A stretch of 64,000 nucleotides of DNA. Origin: Clostridia bacterium. Lineage in GTDB: Bacteria > Bacillota > Clostridia > Christensenellales > Pumilibacteraceae. How positions within the stretch are numbered: the stretch's first letter is position 1; every line of letters starts with the position of its first letter. The position numbers and the translations under genes are program-made. The notes beneath the pieces are model-generated. The model was not told the origin of the DNA. It saw only the letters and a list, made by a program, of their open reading frames with translations, and searched no databases. Where the stretch lies: assembly GCA_017500845.1 (NCBI GenBank), contig JAFVXY010000007.1, positions 1 through 64,000 of the forward strand, read 5' to 3'. Below are positions 7,187 to 16,017 of the stretch, in pieces.

Positions 7187-7762
7187 TTATTTTGCAAGGG
7201 CGATTCCTTGACGGATAGCGGCTTTGTTAAGCTCAATAAATTGCGGCTTAACGTTCTCGGTAAGAATGGTGTCCCAATCAATATGGGTAAGATTCATCGA
7301 GCCGATAATCGTGCCGAGCAAAATCATATTCATTACCTTAGAGCTACCGATTTTTTCAGCTTCCTTGGTTGCGTCAATAACGGTGGTATCTGCTACGCGC
7401 TTAAGCTCCTCGAGAATGCCTTGCGGATATTCGACCTGACCGGAGGTGATGGGAATGCTGGGGATTTCGTAATCGTTTACAAAAATCTTGCCATCCTTTT
7501 TGAGGTAGTCAAGGTATCTAAGAGCTTCCATCTTCTCGAAAGCTACGATGATATCTGCCTGACCCTGCTCGATAACGGGGGAGTAAACCTGATCCTCGCT
7601 GTATTTGATATGCGAAGTAACCGAGCCGCCACGTTGGCTCATGCCGTGAATTTCGCTCATTTTTACGTCATAGTTTGCTTTTTGAAGGCCGAGGGTAAGA
7701 ATCTTACTTGCAAGAATAGTTCCCTGACCGCCAACGCCTACGAGTAGAATATTTTTAGTCAT
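7187..7762 (-). CDS. iorB: Indolepyruvate ferredoxin oxidoreductase, beta subunit
   Basis: 191 residues, normal for the family. The N-terminus NILLVGVGGQGTILASKIL and HGMSQRGGSVTSHIKY are the signatures of the gamma-type domain of 2-oxoacid:ferredoxin oxidoreductases. With IorA it oxidatively decarboxylates arylpyruvates from aromatic amino acids to aryl-acyl-CoA and reduces ferredoxin in the cytoplasm. It is the second gene of a two-gene operon; the start is 12 bases after the iorA stop, with a GGAGG-type ribosome site between them. Confidence 0.93.
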   Translation of the reverse strand: MTKNILLVGVGGQGTILASKILTLGLQKANYDVKMSEIHGMSQRGGSVTSHIKYSEDQVYSPVIEQGQADIIVAFEKMEALRYLDYLKKDGKIFVNDYEIPSIPITSGQVEYPQGILEELKRVADTTVIDATKEAEKIGSSKVMNMILLGTIIGSMNLTHIDWDTILTENVKPQFIELNKAAIRQGIALAK

Positions 7763-7774
7763 AGTAGTTCCTCC

Positions 7775-9568
7775 TTAATTGATTGCGCCCTTGGGGCAAA
7801 TCTGCTTACAAACGGTGCAGCCTACGCACATGGTCTTGTCGATAACAGCCTTTTTGTCCTTGAACGAAATAGCAGGACAGCCGCTACGCAAGCAAAGCTT
7901 GCAGCCGATACACTTGTCGCTGTCTACAACGCACTTGGATTGATACATATTGGGCCACTCGTTCTTGTCTGCCATGCTCATCTTTTTAAGAACGCAGGGG
8001 TAGCGAGTGATAATAACGCTGGGCTCGTCAAGAGCAATCGCCCAATCAAGAGTGTCGCTTACAAGCTTGAGATTGTTGGGGTCGATAACTCTGATGTGCT
8101 TGATACCAAGAGCCTTAACGATACCCTCGATATCTACGATTTCGGTAGGCTCGCCCTGTGCGGTAAAGCCGGTGCCGGGGTTTTGCTGGTGTCCCGTCAT
8201 ACCGGTGATGCGGTTGTCGAGAATAACGGTAATGCAGTTGCCCTTGTTGTATACAACGTCCAAAAGCGAGGTCATACCGCTGTGGAAGAAGGTGGAGTCA
8301 CCCAAAACGCCAACAACACGCTTGTTGTTGCCTTCTACCATATTGAATACCTTTTGCATTCCGTTTGCACCGCTTACCGATGCGCCCATGCAGCAGTTGA
8401 AGTCCATTGCATTGTACGGAGCCGCAAAGCCAAGGGTGTAGCAACCGATATCGCCGGAAACAACAAGGTTCTTGCGCTTGCCAAGCTCGTAGAAGAATCC
8501 ACGGTGCGGGCAACCTGCGCAGAGTGCGGGCGGACGGCCTACAACCTTCGAGCGGTCATACGATACAGCGTTGTCGCTATCGCCCATAGCGGCTTTACGG
8601 ATAACGTCCGAGGTAAGCTCGCCGTAAGCGGGAAGGAATCTTTCGCCATTAGGCTGATACTTGCCATAGCAGATGTGCTTGAAGCCTGCCATCTTTACAG
8701 CGTCCTCTATGTACTCATCGTTTTCCTCGATAATGTAAACCTTAGTAAGTCCCTTGCAGAATTGCTCGATTTTGCCAAGGGGAAGGGGGAAGCTGAAGCC
8801 GATGTTAAGGTAGTTTACGGTTTTTCCAAAAACTTCCTTAGCGTAGTTAATAGCCATTCCGCTTGCAATTACGCCTACCGAAGCACCGTTGTCTTCGATA
8901 TAGTTCCACTCGCAGTTGTCGGAGTATTCCTTAAGAGCGTCAAGGCGTTTTTCTACCTCAACACGTCTGACTCTTGCGTTTGCGGGTACGCATACGTATT
9001 TTGCAGCATTCTTAACGTACGGAACGATATCCTTTTCCACTCTATCCTCAAGCGTTACAAGGCTCTTGGAGTGGCAAACTCTGGTCGTAACTCTAATAAG
9101 AACGGGGGTTTCGTACTTTTCGCTCATTTCAAAAGCGAACTTTGTCATATTTTTGCACTCGGTAGAGTCAGCGGGCTCGAACATAGGAACCTTTGCGTGA
9201 CGCGCATAGTTGCGGTTGTCCTGCTCGTTTTGCGACGAGTGCTGTCCCGGCTCGTCGGCGGTAACAACTACAAGTCCTGCGTTACCACCAGTATACGCTA
9301 CCGTAAAGAACGGGTCAGCGGCTACGTTAAGACCTACGTGCTTCATGCTTGCAAAGCTGCGTGCTCCGCCAAGCGAAGCGCCGTAAGCTGCCTCAAAGGC
9401 TACCTTTTCGTTGGGCGACCACTGCGCGGAAATTTCTTTGTAAGTCGAAATGTTCTCCAAAATTTCCGTGCTGGGCGTGCCGGGATAAGCGGCGGCAAAA
9501 CGCACGCCTGCTTCGAATACGCCGCGTGCAATAGCCTCGTTACCGGTCATAAGCTGTTGTTTACTCAT
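7775..9568 (-). CDS. iorA: Indolepyruvate ferredoxin oxidoreductase, alpha subunit
   Basis: 597 residues, full length. The N-terminal pyrimidine-binding domain (GNEAIARGVFEAGVRFAAAYPGTPSTE) is followed by the TPP/Mg domain (GDIGCYTLG and GDSTFFHSGM) and a C-terminal two-cluster ferredoxin module (CIGCKLCLRSGC, CVGCTVCKQIC). Uses TPP and [4Fe-4S] clusters to reduce ferredoxin. ATG 9568 follows GGAGGTAAAGAGG. It leads the iorAB operon from a perfect consensus promoter at 9605-9633. Fits fermentative amino-acid use in an anaerobe and supplies reduced ferredoxin that the hydrogenase matured by hydEFG (51-55 kb) could use. Confidence 0.95.
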   Translation of the reverse strand: MSKQQLMTGNEAIARGVFEAGVRFAAAYPGTPSTEILENISTYKEISAQWSPNEKVAFEAAYGASLGGARSFASMKHVGLNVAADPFFTVAYTGGNAGLVVVTADEPGQHSSQNEQDNRNYARHAKVPMFEPADSTECKNMTKFAFEMSEKYETPVLIRVTTRVCHSKSLVTLEDRVEKDIVPYVKNAAKYVCVPANARVRRVEVEKRLDALKEYSDNCEWNYIEDNGASVGVIASGMAINYAKEVFGKTVNYLNIGFSFPLPLGKIEQFCKGLTKVYIIEENDEYIEDAVKMAGFKHICYGKYQPNGERFLPAYGELTSDVIRKAAMGDSDNAVSYDRSKVVGRPPALCAGCPHRGFFYELGKRKNLVVSGDIGCYTLGFAAPYNAMDFNCCMGASVSGANGMQKVFNMVEGNNKRVVGVLGDSTFFHSGMTSLLDVVYNKGNCITVILDNRITGMTGHQQNPGTGFTAQGEPTEIVDIEGIVKALGIKHIRVIDPNNLKLVSDTLDWAIALDEPSVIITRYPCVLKKMSMADKNEWPNMYQSKCVVDSDKCIGCKLCLRSGCPAISFKDKKAVIDKTMCVGCTVCKQICPKGAIN

Positions 9569-9604
9569 TTAACCTCTTTACCTCCAAGATGTTGTCTACA
9601 TTAT

Positions 9605-9633
9605 ATTATAATGTAACGGAATGTGTTTGTCAA
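9605..9633 (-). promoter_or_regulatory. Consensus sigma-A promoter of iorAB
   Basis: On the minus strand: TTGACA (9633-9628), 17-base spacer, TATAAT (9610-9605), leader of about 30 bases. Both hexamers match the consensus exactly. Confidence 0.85.
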
Positions 9634-9708
9634 ATTTTAAGCCGCTTAAAAATCGAATTTTGGCATAAAATATATTTACAGTTAGTGTAAAAGAGCATAA
9701 AAATTTAC

Positions 9709-9737
9709 TTGACAGCATAAACCAATAATGGTATAAT
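9709..9737 (+). promoter_or_regulatory. Consensus sigma-A promoter of the riboswitch/P-type ATPase unit
   Basis: TTGACA (9709-9714), 17-base spacer, TATAAT (9732-9737). Transcription would start at about 9744, right where the riboswitch begins. Confidence 0.85.
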
Positions 9738-9745
9738 GTCAGTAT

Positions 9746-9850
9746 TATTGAGGGAGTAATTCCACATTGTGCGGCAAGTCGTCATCGCGGCGTATCCCCG
9801 GCTTGTCTATAAAGAATGAGACTCATATACGGCTAGTATATGGTTTTTTT
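9746..9850 (+). promoter_or_regulatory. yybP-ykoY manganese riboswitch with transcription terminator
   Basis: The leader shows the conserved parts of the yybP-ykoY aptamer in order: GAGGGAGTA (9750-9758), an internal helix whose 5' strand is GGCAAGTC (9773-9780) and 3' strand CCCCGGCTTGTC (9796-9807), and a closing GAGACTCAT (9818-9826) that can pair with TTGAG at the start. The 3' strand of the closing helix (CTCATATA) runs into the stem of the terminator at 9824-9850, so aptamer and terminator exclude each other: metal-bound aptamer favours read-through. This class senses Mn2+ and often controls metal exporters, as here. The remaining bases of the 9569-9919 gap hold only promoters and leader. 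Confidence 0.85.
9824..9850 (+). terminator. Expression-platform terminator of the riboswitch
   Basis: CATATAC (9824-9830) pairs with GTATATG (9836-9842), loop GGCTA, followed by G and seven T (9844-9850). Confidence 0.85.
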
Positions 9851-9919
9851 GTATATTTTGGTATAAAAATAAATTCATAAGCAGCCATAAATTTTTAGCA
9901 AAAGGAGAAACAACAGAAA

Positions 9920-12553
9920 ATGGCGTATTCCAAAAAAGTAAGCGACGTTTTATCCGAGAAAGCAACAACCGAGCAAGGACTTTCTACTGCTCAGGCGCAA
10001 GAAAGAATTGCTAAACACGGCAAAAATAAGCTTGACGAGGCAAAAAAGACCCCGCTTATAGTAAGGTTTTTGCAAGAGCTAACCAATCCCATGATTATTA
10101 TTCTTATCGTGGCGGCGGTGGTGTCGGGCATTACGGCAATATATTCCGGTGAATCGTTTGCCGACGTAATTATCATACTGGCGGTTGTTATTATCAACGC
10201 GGTTCTTGGCGTAGTGCAGGAGAATAAGGCAGAAAAGGCGATTGCCGCCCTCAACGAAATTACGGCGGCGACAAGCAAGGTGCTTCGTGACGGCAAGCAG
10301 GTTATGCTTAGAAGCGCAGATCTTGTTCCCGGCGACATCGTTATTTTGGAGGCAGGCGACAGCGTTCCGGCAGACGGCAGAATAATAGAGTGTGCCTCGC
10401 TCAAAATCGAGGAGGCGGCGCTCACCGGCGAGTCCGTACCCGTAAATAAGACAGTAGACGTTATTTCGGGCAACGGAAAGGTGTCGCTTGGTGACCGTAA
10501 AAATATGGTTTATATGGGCAGTACGGTCGTTTACGGCAGAGGTAAGGCTGTAATTACCGACACCGGCATGAATACCGAAATGGGCAAAATCGCAGGTGCG
10601 CTTGCTCAGGCAAAGGAGGGCGACACGCCGTTACAAAAAAAGCTCAATCAGCTCAGCAAGCTGCTCAGCTTCTTGGTGCTTGGTATCTGTGTAGTGATCT
10701 TTGCGGTAGACCTTATTCGTGCATATCCAAACATTTCGTTTGATTCTACGATTGATACTTTTATGGTAGCCGTGTCCCTTGCGGTCGCGGCAATTCCCGA
10801 GGGACTTGCAGCTGTATTTACCATAGTTCTTAGTATCGGTGTAACAAATATGAGCAAACGTAATGCCGTTATTCGTAAGCTGACGGCGGTAGAAACTCTT
10901 GGCTGTACGCAGGTTATATGCTCGGATAAGACGGGTACTCTTACGCAAAACAAGATGACGGTTGTGCAGTCCGTGGGCGATAAGGAAATGCTTTGCCAAG
11001 GTATGGCTCTTTGCTGTGACGCCGAGCTTGCAGGCAGCGAAGCCGAGGGCGAGCCGACAGAGTGCGCGCTTGTTAACTTTGCCGCGAAAGAGGGGTACGA
11101 CAAGAATAAGCTAAAGGTAGCATTCCCCCGAATCGGCGAAGCCCCGTTCGATTCCATGCGTAAAATGATGAGTACAGTGCATCAGGACGAGGGTAAAATA
11201 GTTCAGTTTACCAAGGGTGCGCCCGACGAGGTTATCAAAAGGTGCGTAAGCATCTGGCTTGACGGCAAGGTTTTGCCGCTTACCGATGCTAAGCGTGCAG
11301 AAATTTTGGCAGAAAATAAAAACATGGCGGCAAGCGCTCTCCGCGTGCTTTCGTGTGCGGTAAAATTCTACGACGTTATGCCGTCTTGTGAGCCCGAAAA
11401 CTTAGAGCGCGACTTATGCTTCGTGGGACTTACGGGTATGATCGATCCCGTTCGCCCCGAGGTTATGGCGGCAATCCGCGATTGCAAAACGGCGGGTATT
11501 CGCCCCGTTATGATTACGGGCGATCATCTCGATACGGCGGTGGCGATTGCAAAACAGCTTGGTATAATAACAAGCTCGGACGAGGCGATTACGGGTGCAA
11601 TGCTCGACGATATCAGCGACGAAAGGCTGGCAAACGAAATCGAAAAGTATTCGGTTTATGCTCGTGTTCAGCCCGAGCATAAGGTGCGCATTGTCAACGC
11701 TTGGCGAGCTAAGGGCAAAATCACTGCTATGACGGGTGACGGCGTAAACGACGCACCGTCTATCAAAAATGCCGACATCGGTATAGGTATGGGCATCACG
11801 GGCACGGACGTAACCAAGAACGTTGCCGACATGGTTCTTGCTGACGACAACTTTGCAACCATCGTTGCGGCGGCGGAGGAGGGCAGACGCATTTACGACA
11901 ACGTTCGTAAGTCCATACAGTTCCTGCTTGCCTCCAACCTTTCGGAGGTGCTGGCGATTTTTGCGGCAATGCTTATGGGCTTTACCATTTTGGAGCCCGT
12001 GCATTTGCTTTGGATAAATCTTATTACCGACACCTTCCCGGCACTTGCGCTTGGAATGGAAAAGGCCGAGGACGATATTATGAGCCGTCCTCCAAGGAAC
12101 AGCTCGGACGGAATTTTTGCAGGCGGTATGCTGTGGGACGTGCTTCTTCAAGGTACAGCCGTTGCCATTATCACGGTCGTAGCGTACTTCGTGGGACACT
12201 ATATGGAAGCGGGCGTATGGGAAATCGCCGCCTCCGAGGACGGAATAACCATGGCGTTCCTTGCACTTTCGATGGCGGAAATTTTCCACTCGTTCAATAT
12301 GCGATCTCGCCATAAGTCGGTGTTCCGCAACAAGCACAACAAGTTTATTTGGATGGCAACCGCCGCATCGTTTATTGCAACCACTCTTGTAATTTACGTT
12401 CCGCCGTTTGCCGCGGCGTTCGGCTTCGAGGCAATTTCACTTGCCGAGTACGCAGTAGCAATAGGTCTTGCCGCTTGTATCGTTCCCTTCGTGGAGCTTA
12501 CAAAGCTAATTCAGCGTATGTCCGCAAAAAAGAAGGGCATAACGCTTGACTAA
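9920..12553 (+). CDS. Cation-translocating P-type ATPase (P2-type, Ca2+/Mn2+ exporter-like)
   Basis: 877 residues, about ten membrane helices. The order is that of P2-type pumps: N-terminal actuator (TGES 169-172), M4 PEGL (293-296), phosphorylation site DKTGTLT (Asp336), hinge TGDGVND (605-611), and the M6 motif NLITDTFPALALG. The PEGL glutamate and the M6 Asp mark a calcium/manganese-type site rather than a heavy-metal pump; no N-terminal CxxC domain. Start ATG 9920 follows AAAGGAG. The yybP-ykoY riboswitch in the leader argues that manganese is a physiological signal and probably a substrate exported when in excess. Confidence 0.92.
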   Translation: MAYSKKVSDVLSEKATTEQGLSTAQAQERIAKHGKNKLDEAKKTPLIVRFLQELTNPMIIILIVAAVVSGITAIYSGESFADVIIILAVVIINAVLGVVQENKAEKAIAALNEITAATSKVLRDGKQVMLRSADLVPGDIVILEAGDSVPADGRIIECASLKIEEAALTGESVPVNKTVDVISGNGKVSLGDRKNMVYMGSTVVYGRGKAVITDTGMNTEMGKIAGALAQAKEGDTPLQKKLNQLSKLLSFLVLGICVVIFAVDLIRAYPNISFDSTIDTFMVAVSLAVAAIPEGLAAVFTIVLSIGVTNMSKRNAVIRKLTAVETLGCTQVICSDKTGTLTQNKMTVVQSVGDKEMLCQGMALCCDAELAGSEAEGEPTECALVNFAAKEGYDKNKLKVAFPRIGEAPFDSMRKMMSTVHQDEGKIVQFTKGAPDEVIKRCVSIWLDGKVLPLTDAKRAEILAENKNMAASALRVLSCAVKFYDVMPSCEPENLERDLCFVGLTGMIDPVRPEVMAAIRDCKTAGIRPVMITGDHLDTAVAIAKQLGIITSSDEAITGAMLDDISDERLANEIEKYSVYARVQPEHKVRIVNAWRAKGKITAMTGDGVNDAPSIKNADIGIGMGITGTDVTKNVADMVLADDNFATIVAAAEEGRRIYDNVRKSIQFLLASNLSEVLAIFAAMLMGFTILEPVHLLWINLITDTFPALALGMEKAEDDIMSRPPRNSSDGIFAGGMLWDVLLQGTAVAIITVVAYFVGHYMEAGVWEIAASEDGITMAFLALSMAEIFHSFNMRSRHKSVFRNKHNKFIWMATAASFIATTLVIYVPPFAAAFGFEAISLAEYAVAIGLAACIVPFVELTKLIQRMSAKKKGITLD

Positions 12554-12568
12554 TTCCAAAACAGAACC

Positions 12569-12595
12569 AGGGCGGTAGAGATATCGCCCTTTTTT
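12569..12595 (+). terminator. Terminator after the P-type ATPase
   Basis: AGGGCGGT (12569-12576) pairs with ATCGCCCT (12583-12590, one G-T pair), loop AGAGAT, then a run of T. Confidence 0.85.
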
Positions 12596-12634
12596 GTTGC
12601 AATAAAAAACAAAATTATTCGCCATACTAAGGGT

Positions 12635-13330
12635 ATGCTTATAGTATTTATCAAGTCATTAATAGTCTTTTTCGTGGTGCTTATTGCCGTTAGAATAATG
12701 GGAAAGCGAACGCTTAGCGAAATGCAACCCTTCGAGCTTGTAATCACGCTTATTATAGCAGAGGTTGCGTGTATTCCCATCAACGACCCTTACATTCCCT
12801 TTTATAGCGGCATTATTCCCATATTCACGCTGTGCTTTTTGGAGGTTGTCCTGTCCTTTATATCGCGCAAAAGCCTTTGGGCAAGGCGTGTTATAAGTGG
12901 TAGAGCGATGATCGTCATCGACAAAAACGGTATCAATTACGGCAACCTGCAAAAAATGAATATGAACGTTCACGACCTGATTGAAACGGTTCATTCCAGC
13001 GGCTATATGGACATTAATGAAATCGAATACGCCATAATCGAAACAAACGGCAAAATGAGTGTGGTAGAGCGAATGACAGACCCCACTAAGCCGACACCCG
13101 CACTTTTGCCCGTCATACTTGTTGTGGACGGCAAATGGAACGACGACAACCTTACCAAGACGGGCACGACGGAGGCGGTGGTCAGCGTTGCGCTTCGCAA
13201 GCACGGACTAAAGGGGGTTAAGGAAGTGCTTTACGCAGACGTAAGACAGGACGGTACAATGTATGTTTCGCCCAAAAAAGGCAAGTATTTTGTGACAAAA
13301 ATCAACCTTGCCAAGGGAGGAAGCTGGTGA
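12635..13330 (+). CDS. DUF421 domain membrane protein (YetF/YdfR-like)
   Basis: 231 residues. Three N-terminal membrane helices with the family signature RIMGKRTLSEMQPFELV, followed by a cytoplasmic domain with KNGINYGNLQKMNMNVHDL, both typical of DUF421. In spore-formers such proteins include spore-envelope components that form complexes with partner lipoproteins and affect germinant access; whether this one does so is inference. It overlaps the following DUF4363 gene by four bases (GTGA), the usual partner in Clostridia. Confidence 0.88.
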   Translation: MLIVFIKSLIVFFVVLIAVRIMGKRTLSEMQPFELVITLIIAEVACIPINDPYIPFYSGIIPIFTLCFLEVVLSFISRKSLWARRVISGRAMIVIDKNGINYGNLQKMNMNVHDLIETVHSSGYMDINEIEYAIIETNGKMSVVERMTDPTKPTPALLPVILVVDGKWNDDNLTKTGTTEAVVSVALRKHGLKGVKEVLYADVRQDGTMYVSPKKGKYFVTKINLAKGGSW

Positions 13331-13716
13331 AAAAGGTAATAGTTATAAGTATCATTTTTGCCGTAATTTTGGGTGCAGGCATTGCCGAGGTGCTGTATAC
13401 CACAAGAGTATACAGCGACATTTACGACGGCCTTATTGCGGTACAAAACAGCATAGACAGGCACGAGGACGTTTACAACGACGAAACCGTTACACTCATG
13501 CACGAAACGGCAGATATTTGGGAACGCAACAAAGAGGTTTTGTTTTGCCTTGGTAATCATAATATTTTGCGAAACGTGGACGAAAAGCTCAGCTCGCTAA
13601 AAGCAATGATCGACATAAACTACACGGACGATGCTAAGGTTATGGTGCAAACCGCGCTTGGGCTGATCGAGGCAATTCAAAACGACTCCGTGCCCAATCT
13701 TACAAATTTGATGTAG
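13327..13716 (+). CDS. DUF4363 family protein, partner of DUF421
   Basis: 129 residues with one N-terminal membrane anchor (about residues 4-24) and a helical outside domain containing alternating conserved Trp/Leu (ETADIWERNKEVLF). GTG 13327 overlaps the DUF421 stop codon, so translation is coupled. The pair is widely conserved in Clostridia; function unknown, a membrane complex is likely. Confidence 0.75.
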   Translation: MKKVIVISIIFAVILGAGIAEVLYTTRVYSDIYDGLIAVQNSIDRHEDVYNDETVTLMHETADIWERNKEVLFCLGNHNILRNVDEKLSSLKAMIDINYTDDAKVMVQTALGLIEAIQNDSVPNLTNLM

Positions 13717-13768
13717 CCAATTTTGTTTTAAAAGAGCAAGTATTTGCCAATAATTCACAGTCAAACGG

Positions 13769-13797
13769 TTGCAATTTTGTTTGCCATAATGTATAAT
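13769..13797 (+). promoter_or_regulatory. Sigma-A promoter of the aspartate aminotransferase/trpS unit
   Basis: TTGCAA (13769-13774), 17-base spacer, TATAAT (13792-13797); leader of about 27 bases with GGAGG before ATG 13830. Confidence 0.75.
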
Positions 13798-13829
13798 AAG
13801 GTCATTACAAAATATGGAGGAACATATTT

Positions 13830-15026
13830 ATGAGTTTAAGCAATAGAGCTTTGGGCGTTTCGCCGTCCTTGACTTTGGCAATTACCGCAAAGGCTAAGAA
13901 GATGAAGGCCGATGGACTTGACGTTATTTCGTTCGGTGCAGGCGAGCCCGACTTTGATACTCCTGCGTACATCATCGAGGCAGCAAAGGTTGCACTTGAC
14001 AAGGGTATTACCAGATACACTCCGGCAAGCGGAACGGTAGAGCTTCGCAAGGCTATTTGCGACAAGCTTGCAAGAGAAAACGGCGTAACCTACGACGTTA
14101 ACGAAATCGTAGTAAGCAACGGTGCAAAGCACTCGCTTTCCAATGCTATTCGCGCACTCGTTCAAGAGGGCGACGAGGTTATTATTCCCGCGCCGTATTG
14201 GCTTACCTATCCCGAGCTCGTTAAGCTCTCGGACGGTACTCCGGTTATTGCCGAGCTTTTGCCCGAAAACGGCTTCAAGCTTACTCCCGAGCAGCTTCGC
14301 GGCTTGATCACCCCCAAGACCAAGGCAATCATTATCAACAATCCCAGCAACCCGACTGGCGTTGTTTACAGTAAGGAAGAAATTATGGCTCTTGCTAAGG
14401 AGCTCGAAAATCACAAGCACGTATACGTTCTTTCGGACGAAATTTACGAAAAGCTCGTTTACGGCGTAGAGACGATGAGCATCGCCGCTTGCTCGGAAGA
14501 AATGAAGAAGCGTACCATCATCATCAACGGTATGTCCAAGGCTTACGCTATGACCGGTTGGAGAATCGGTTATACCGCTTCCAGCCTCGAAATTGCAAAG
14601 GCTATGAGCAGCATTCAAAGCCACTCGACCTCCAACCCCAACAGCATCGCTCAGTATGCTTCGGTTGTAGCACTCTCCGACAAGAAGGGTGACGAGTTCC
14701 TTGCTAACATGAACGAGATTTTCTGCAAGCGCCGCAACCTCATGGTTGAGCTTATGGAAAAGGTTGGTCTTCCCATCATTAAGCCCGAGGGCGCGTTCTA
14801 CGTAATGGTAAACGTTAAGTCACTTTTCGGAAAGTCTTATGACGGACAGGAAATCAAGACGGCAATGGACGTTGCTACTATCATGTTTGACAAGCTTTAC
14901 ACCGCAGTTATTCCGTGTGAATCGTTCGGCGCAAACGACTACGTTCGCCTCAGCTACGCTACGGGTGACAAGCAAATCCGCGAGGGTCTTGCAAGATTCG
15001 AAAAATTCGTAAAAGGTTGCAAATAA
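13830..15026 (+). CDS. Pyridoxal-phosphate aminotransferase, aspartate aminotransferase type
   Basis: 398 residues, class I fold, full length. Seen: FGAGEPDFDTP, NNPSNPTGVVYS, SDEIYEKLVY, and NGMSKAYAMTGWRIGY with the Schiff-base lysine at 237. C-terminal YVRLSYATG carries the substrate-carboxylate-binding arginine. Most like AspB-type enzymes of Bacillota converting aspartate and 2-oxoglutarate to oxaloacetate and glutamate; a related substrate cannot be excluded. First gene of a unit with trpS, whose ATG begins three bases after its stop. Confidence 0.92.
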   Translation: MSLSNRALGVSPSLTLAITAKAKKMKADGLDVISFGAGEPDFDTPAYIIEAAKVALDKGITRYTPASGTVELRKAICDKLARENGVTYDVNEIVVSNGAKHSLSNAIRALVQEGDEVIIPAPYWLTYPELVKLSDGTPVIAELLPENGFKLTPEQLRGLITPKTKAIIINNPSNPTGVVYSKEEIMALAKELENHKHVYVLSDEIYEKLVYGVETMSIAACSEEMKKRTIIINGMSKAYAMTGWRIGYTASSLEIAKAMSSIQSHSTSNPNSIAQYASVVALSDKKGDEFLANMNEIFCKRRNLMVELMEKVGLPIIKPEGAFYVMVNVKSLFGKSYDGQEIKTAMDVATIMFDKLYTAVIPCESFGANDYVRLSYATGDKQIREGLARFEKFVKGCK

Positions 15027-15029
15027 TTT

Positions 15030-16016
15030 ATGGAAACAGTCTACAGCGCGCTTAAGCCCACGGGTAAGCTTACAATAGGCAACTACTTGGGTGCAATAAA
15101 AAATATGGTTGCTTTGGCAGCCGAATATAATTGCATCTATACGGTAGCCGACTTGCACAGCATAACCGTAAATATTCCGCCCGCCGAGCTTCGAGAAAAC
15201 ACTTTGGATATGTTCTCGTTGCTTATTGCGCTTGGAATAAATCCCGACAAAAGTCTTTTGTTTTTGCAGTCGCAGGTGCCTATGCACAGCGAGCTGTCGT
15301 GGATTCTCAACTGCTATACGCAGTTCGGCGAGGCGCGCCGTATGACTCAATTCAAGGATAAAAGTGCAAAATCGCCCGAAAACGTAAATGTCGGGCTTTT
15401 TGCTTATCCTGTGCTTATGGCGGCAGATATCCTTTTGTATCAGGCAAAGTACGTCCCCATAGGCAAGGATCAACAGCAGCACCTCGAGCTTGCACGCACG
15501 ATCGCCGAACGCTTTAACGGTCGTTATTCGCCGACATTTGAAATTCCCGAGGGGATTTTCCCTAAGGTTGGTGCAAAGGTTATGAGCTTGCTTGACCCAA
15601 CCGCAAAAATGGGTAAGACCGATGATAACGCAGAGGGCACCGTTTTCTTGCTTGACGATAAGGATACGGTAATGCGTAAGTTCAAGCGCGCCGTGACGGA
15701 CAGCGGTAACGAAATAGTTGTCCGTGACGACAAGCCGGGCATTAGCAACCTCATTACTATTTACTCTGTATTCGCAGGAAAAACCACCGAGGAGGTGCAA
15801 AGGGAGTTTGAGGGTAGCAACTACGCAACGTTCAAGCTCGCAGTAGGCGAGGCTGTTGCTGATTTTCTTGGCCATATTCAAGCCGAGTACAAAAAAATCC
15901 GAGCAGATAAGGCTTACCTTGCTTCTATTATGGAAAAAGGCGCGCAGTCTGCTATCTATCAGGCGCAAAAAACCTTATCCAAGGTAAAGCGCAAGATAGG
16001 CTTTGTAAAGCTTTAG
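15030..16016 (+). CDS. trpS: Tryptophan--tRNA ligase
   Basis: 328 residues, normal length for bacterial TrpRS. PTGKLTIGNYLGA carries the class I HIGH-equivalent (IGN), DLHSIT and the tryptophan-pocket region follow. The KMSKS loop is KMGKT (residues 193-197), a variant with glycine and threonine in place of the serines. No T-box leader precedes it; it is translated from the upstream aminotransferase mRNA. Followed one base later by the DUF5685 gene. Confidence 0.93.
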   Translation: METVYSALKPTGKLTIGNYLGAIKNMVALAAEYNCIYTVADLHSITVNIPPAELRENTLDMFSLLIALGINPDKSLLFLQSQVPMHSELSWILNCYTQFGEARRMTQFKDKSAKSPENVNVGLFAYPVLMAADILLYQAKYVPIGKDQQQHLELARTIAERFNGRYSPTFEIPEGIFPKVGAKVMSLLDPTAKMGKTDDNAEGTVFLLDDKDTVMRKFKRAVTDSGNEIVVRDDKPGISNLITIYSVFAGKTTEEVQREFEGSNYATFKLAVGEAVADFLGHIQAEYKKIRADKAYLASIMEKGAQSAIYQAQKTLSKVKRKIGFVKL

Positions 16017-16017
16017 T

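Noticed and set aside
7940..9616. 558-codon open frame on the plus strand opposite iorA
   Set aside because: Shadow frame of a highly conserved enzyme gene; no ribosome site, low-complexity composition, no domain.
11414..12337. 307-codon minus-strand frame opposite the P-type ATPase
   Set aside because: Shadow frame without a ribosome site or recognisable domain.
15000..15030. T-box leader for trpS
   Set aside because: trpS starts three bases after the aminotransferase stop; no room for a leader.
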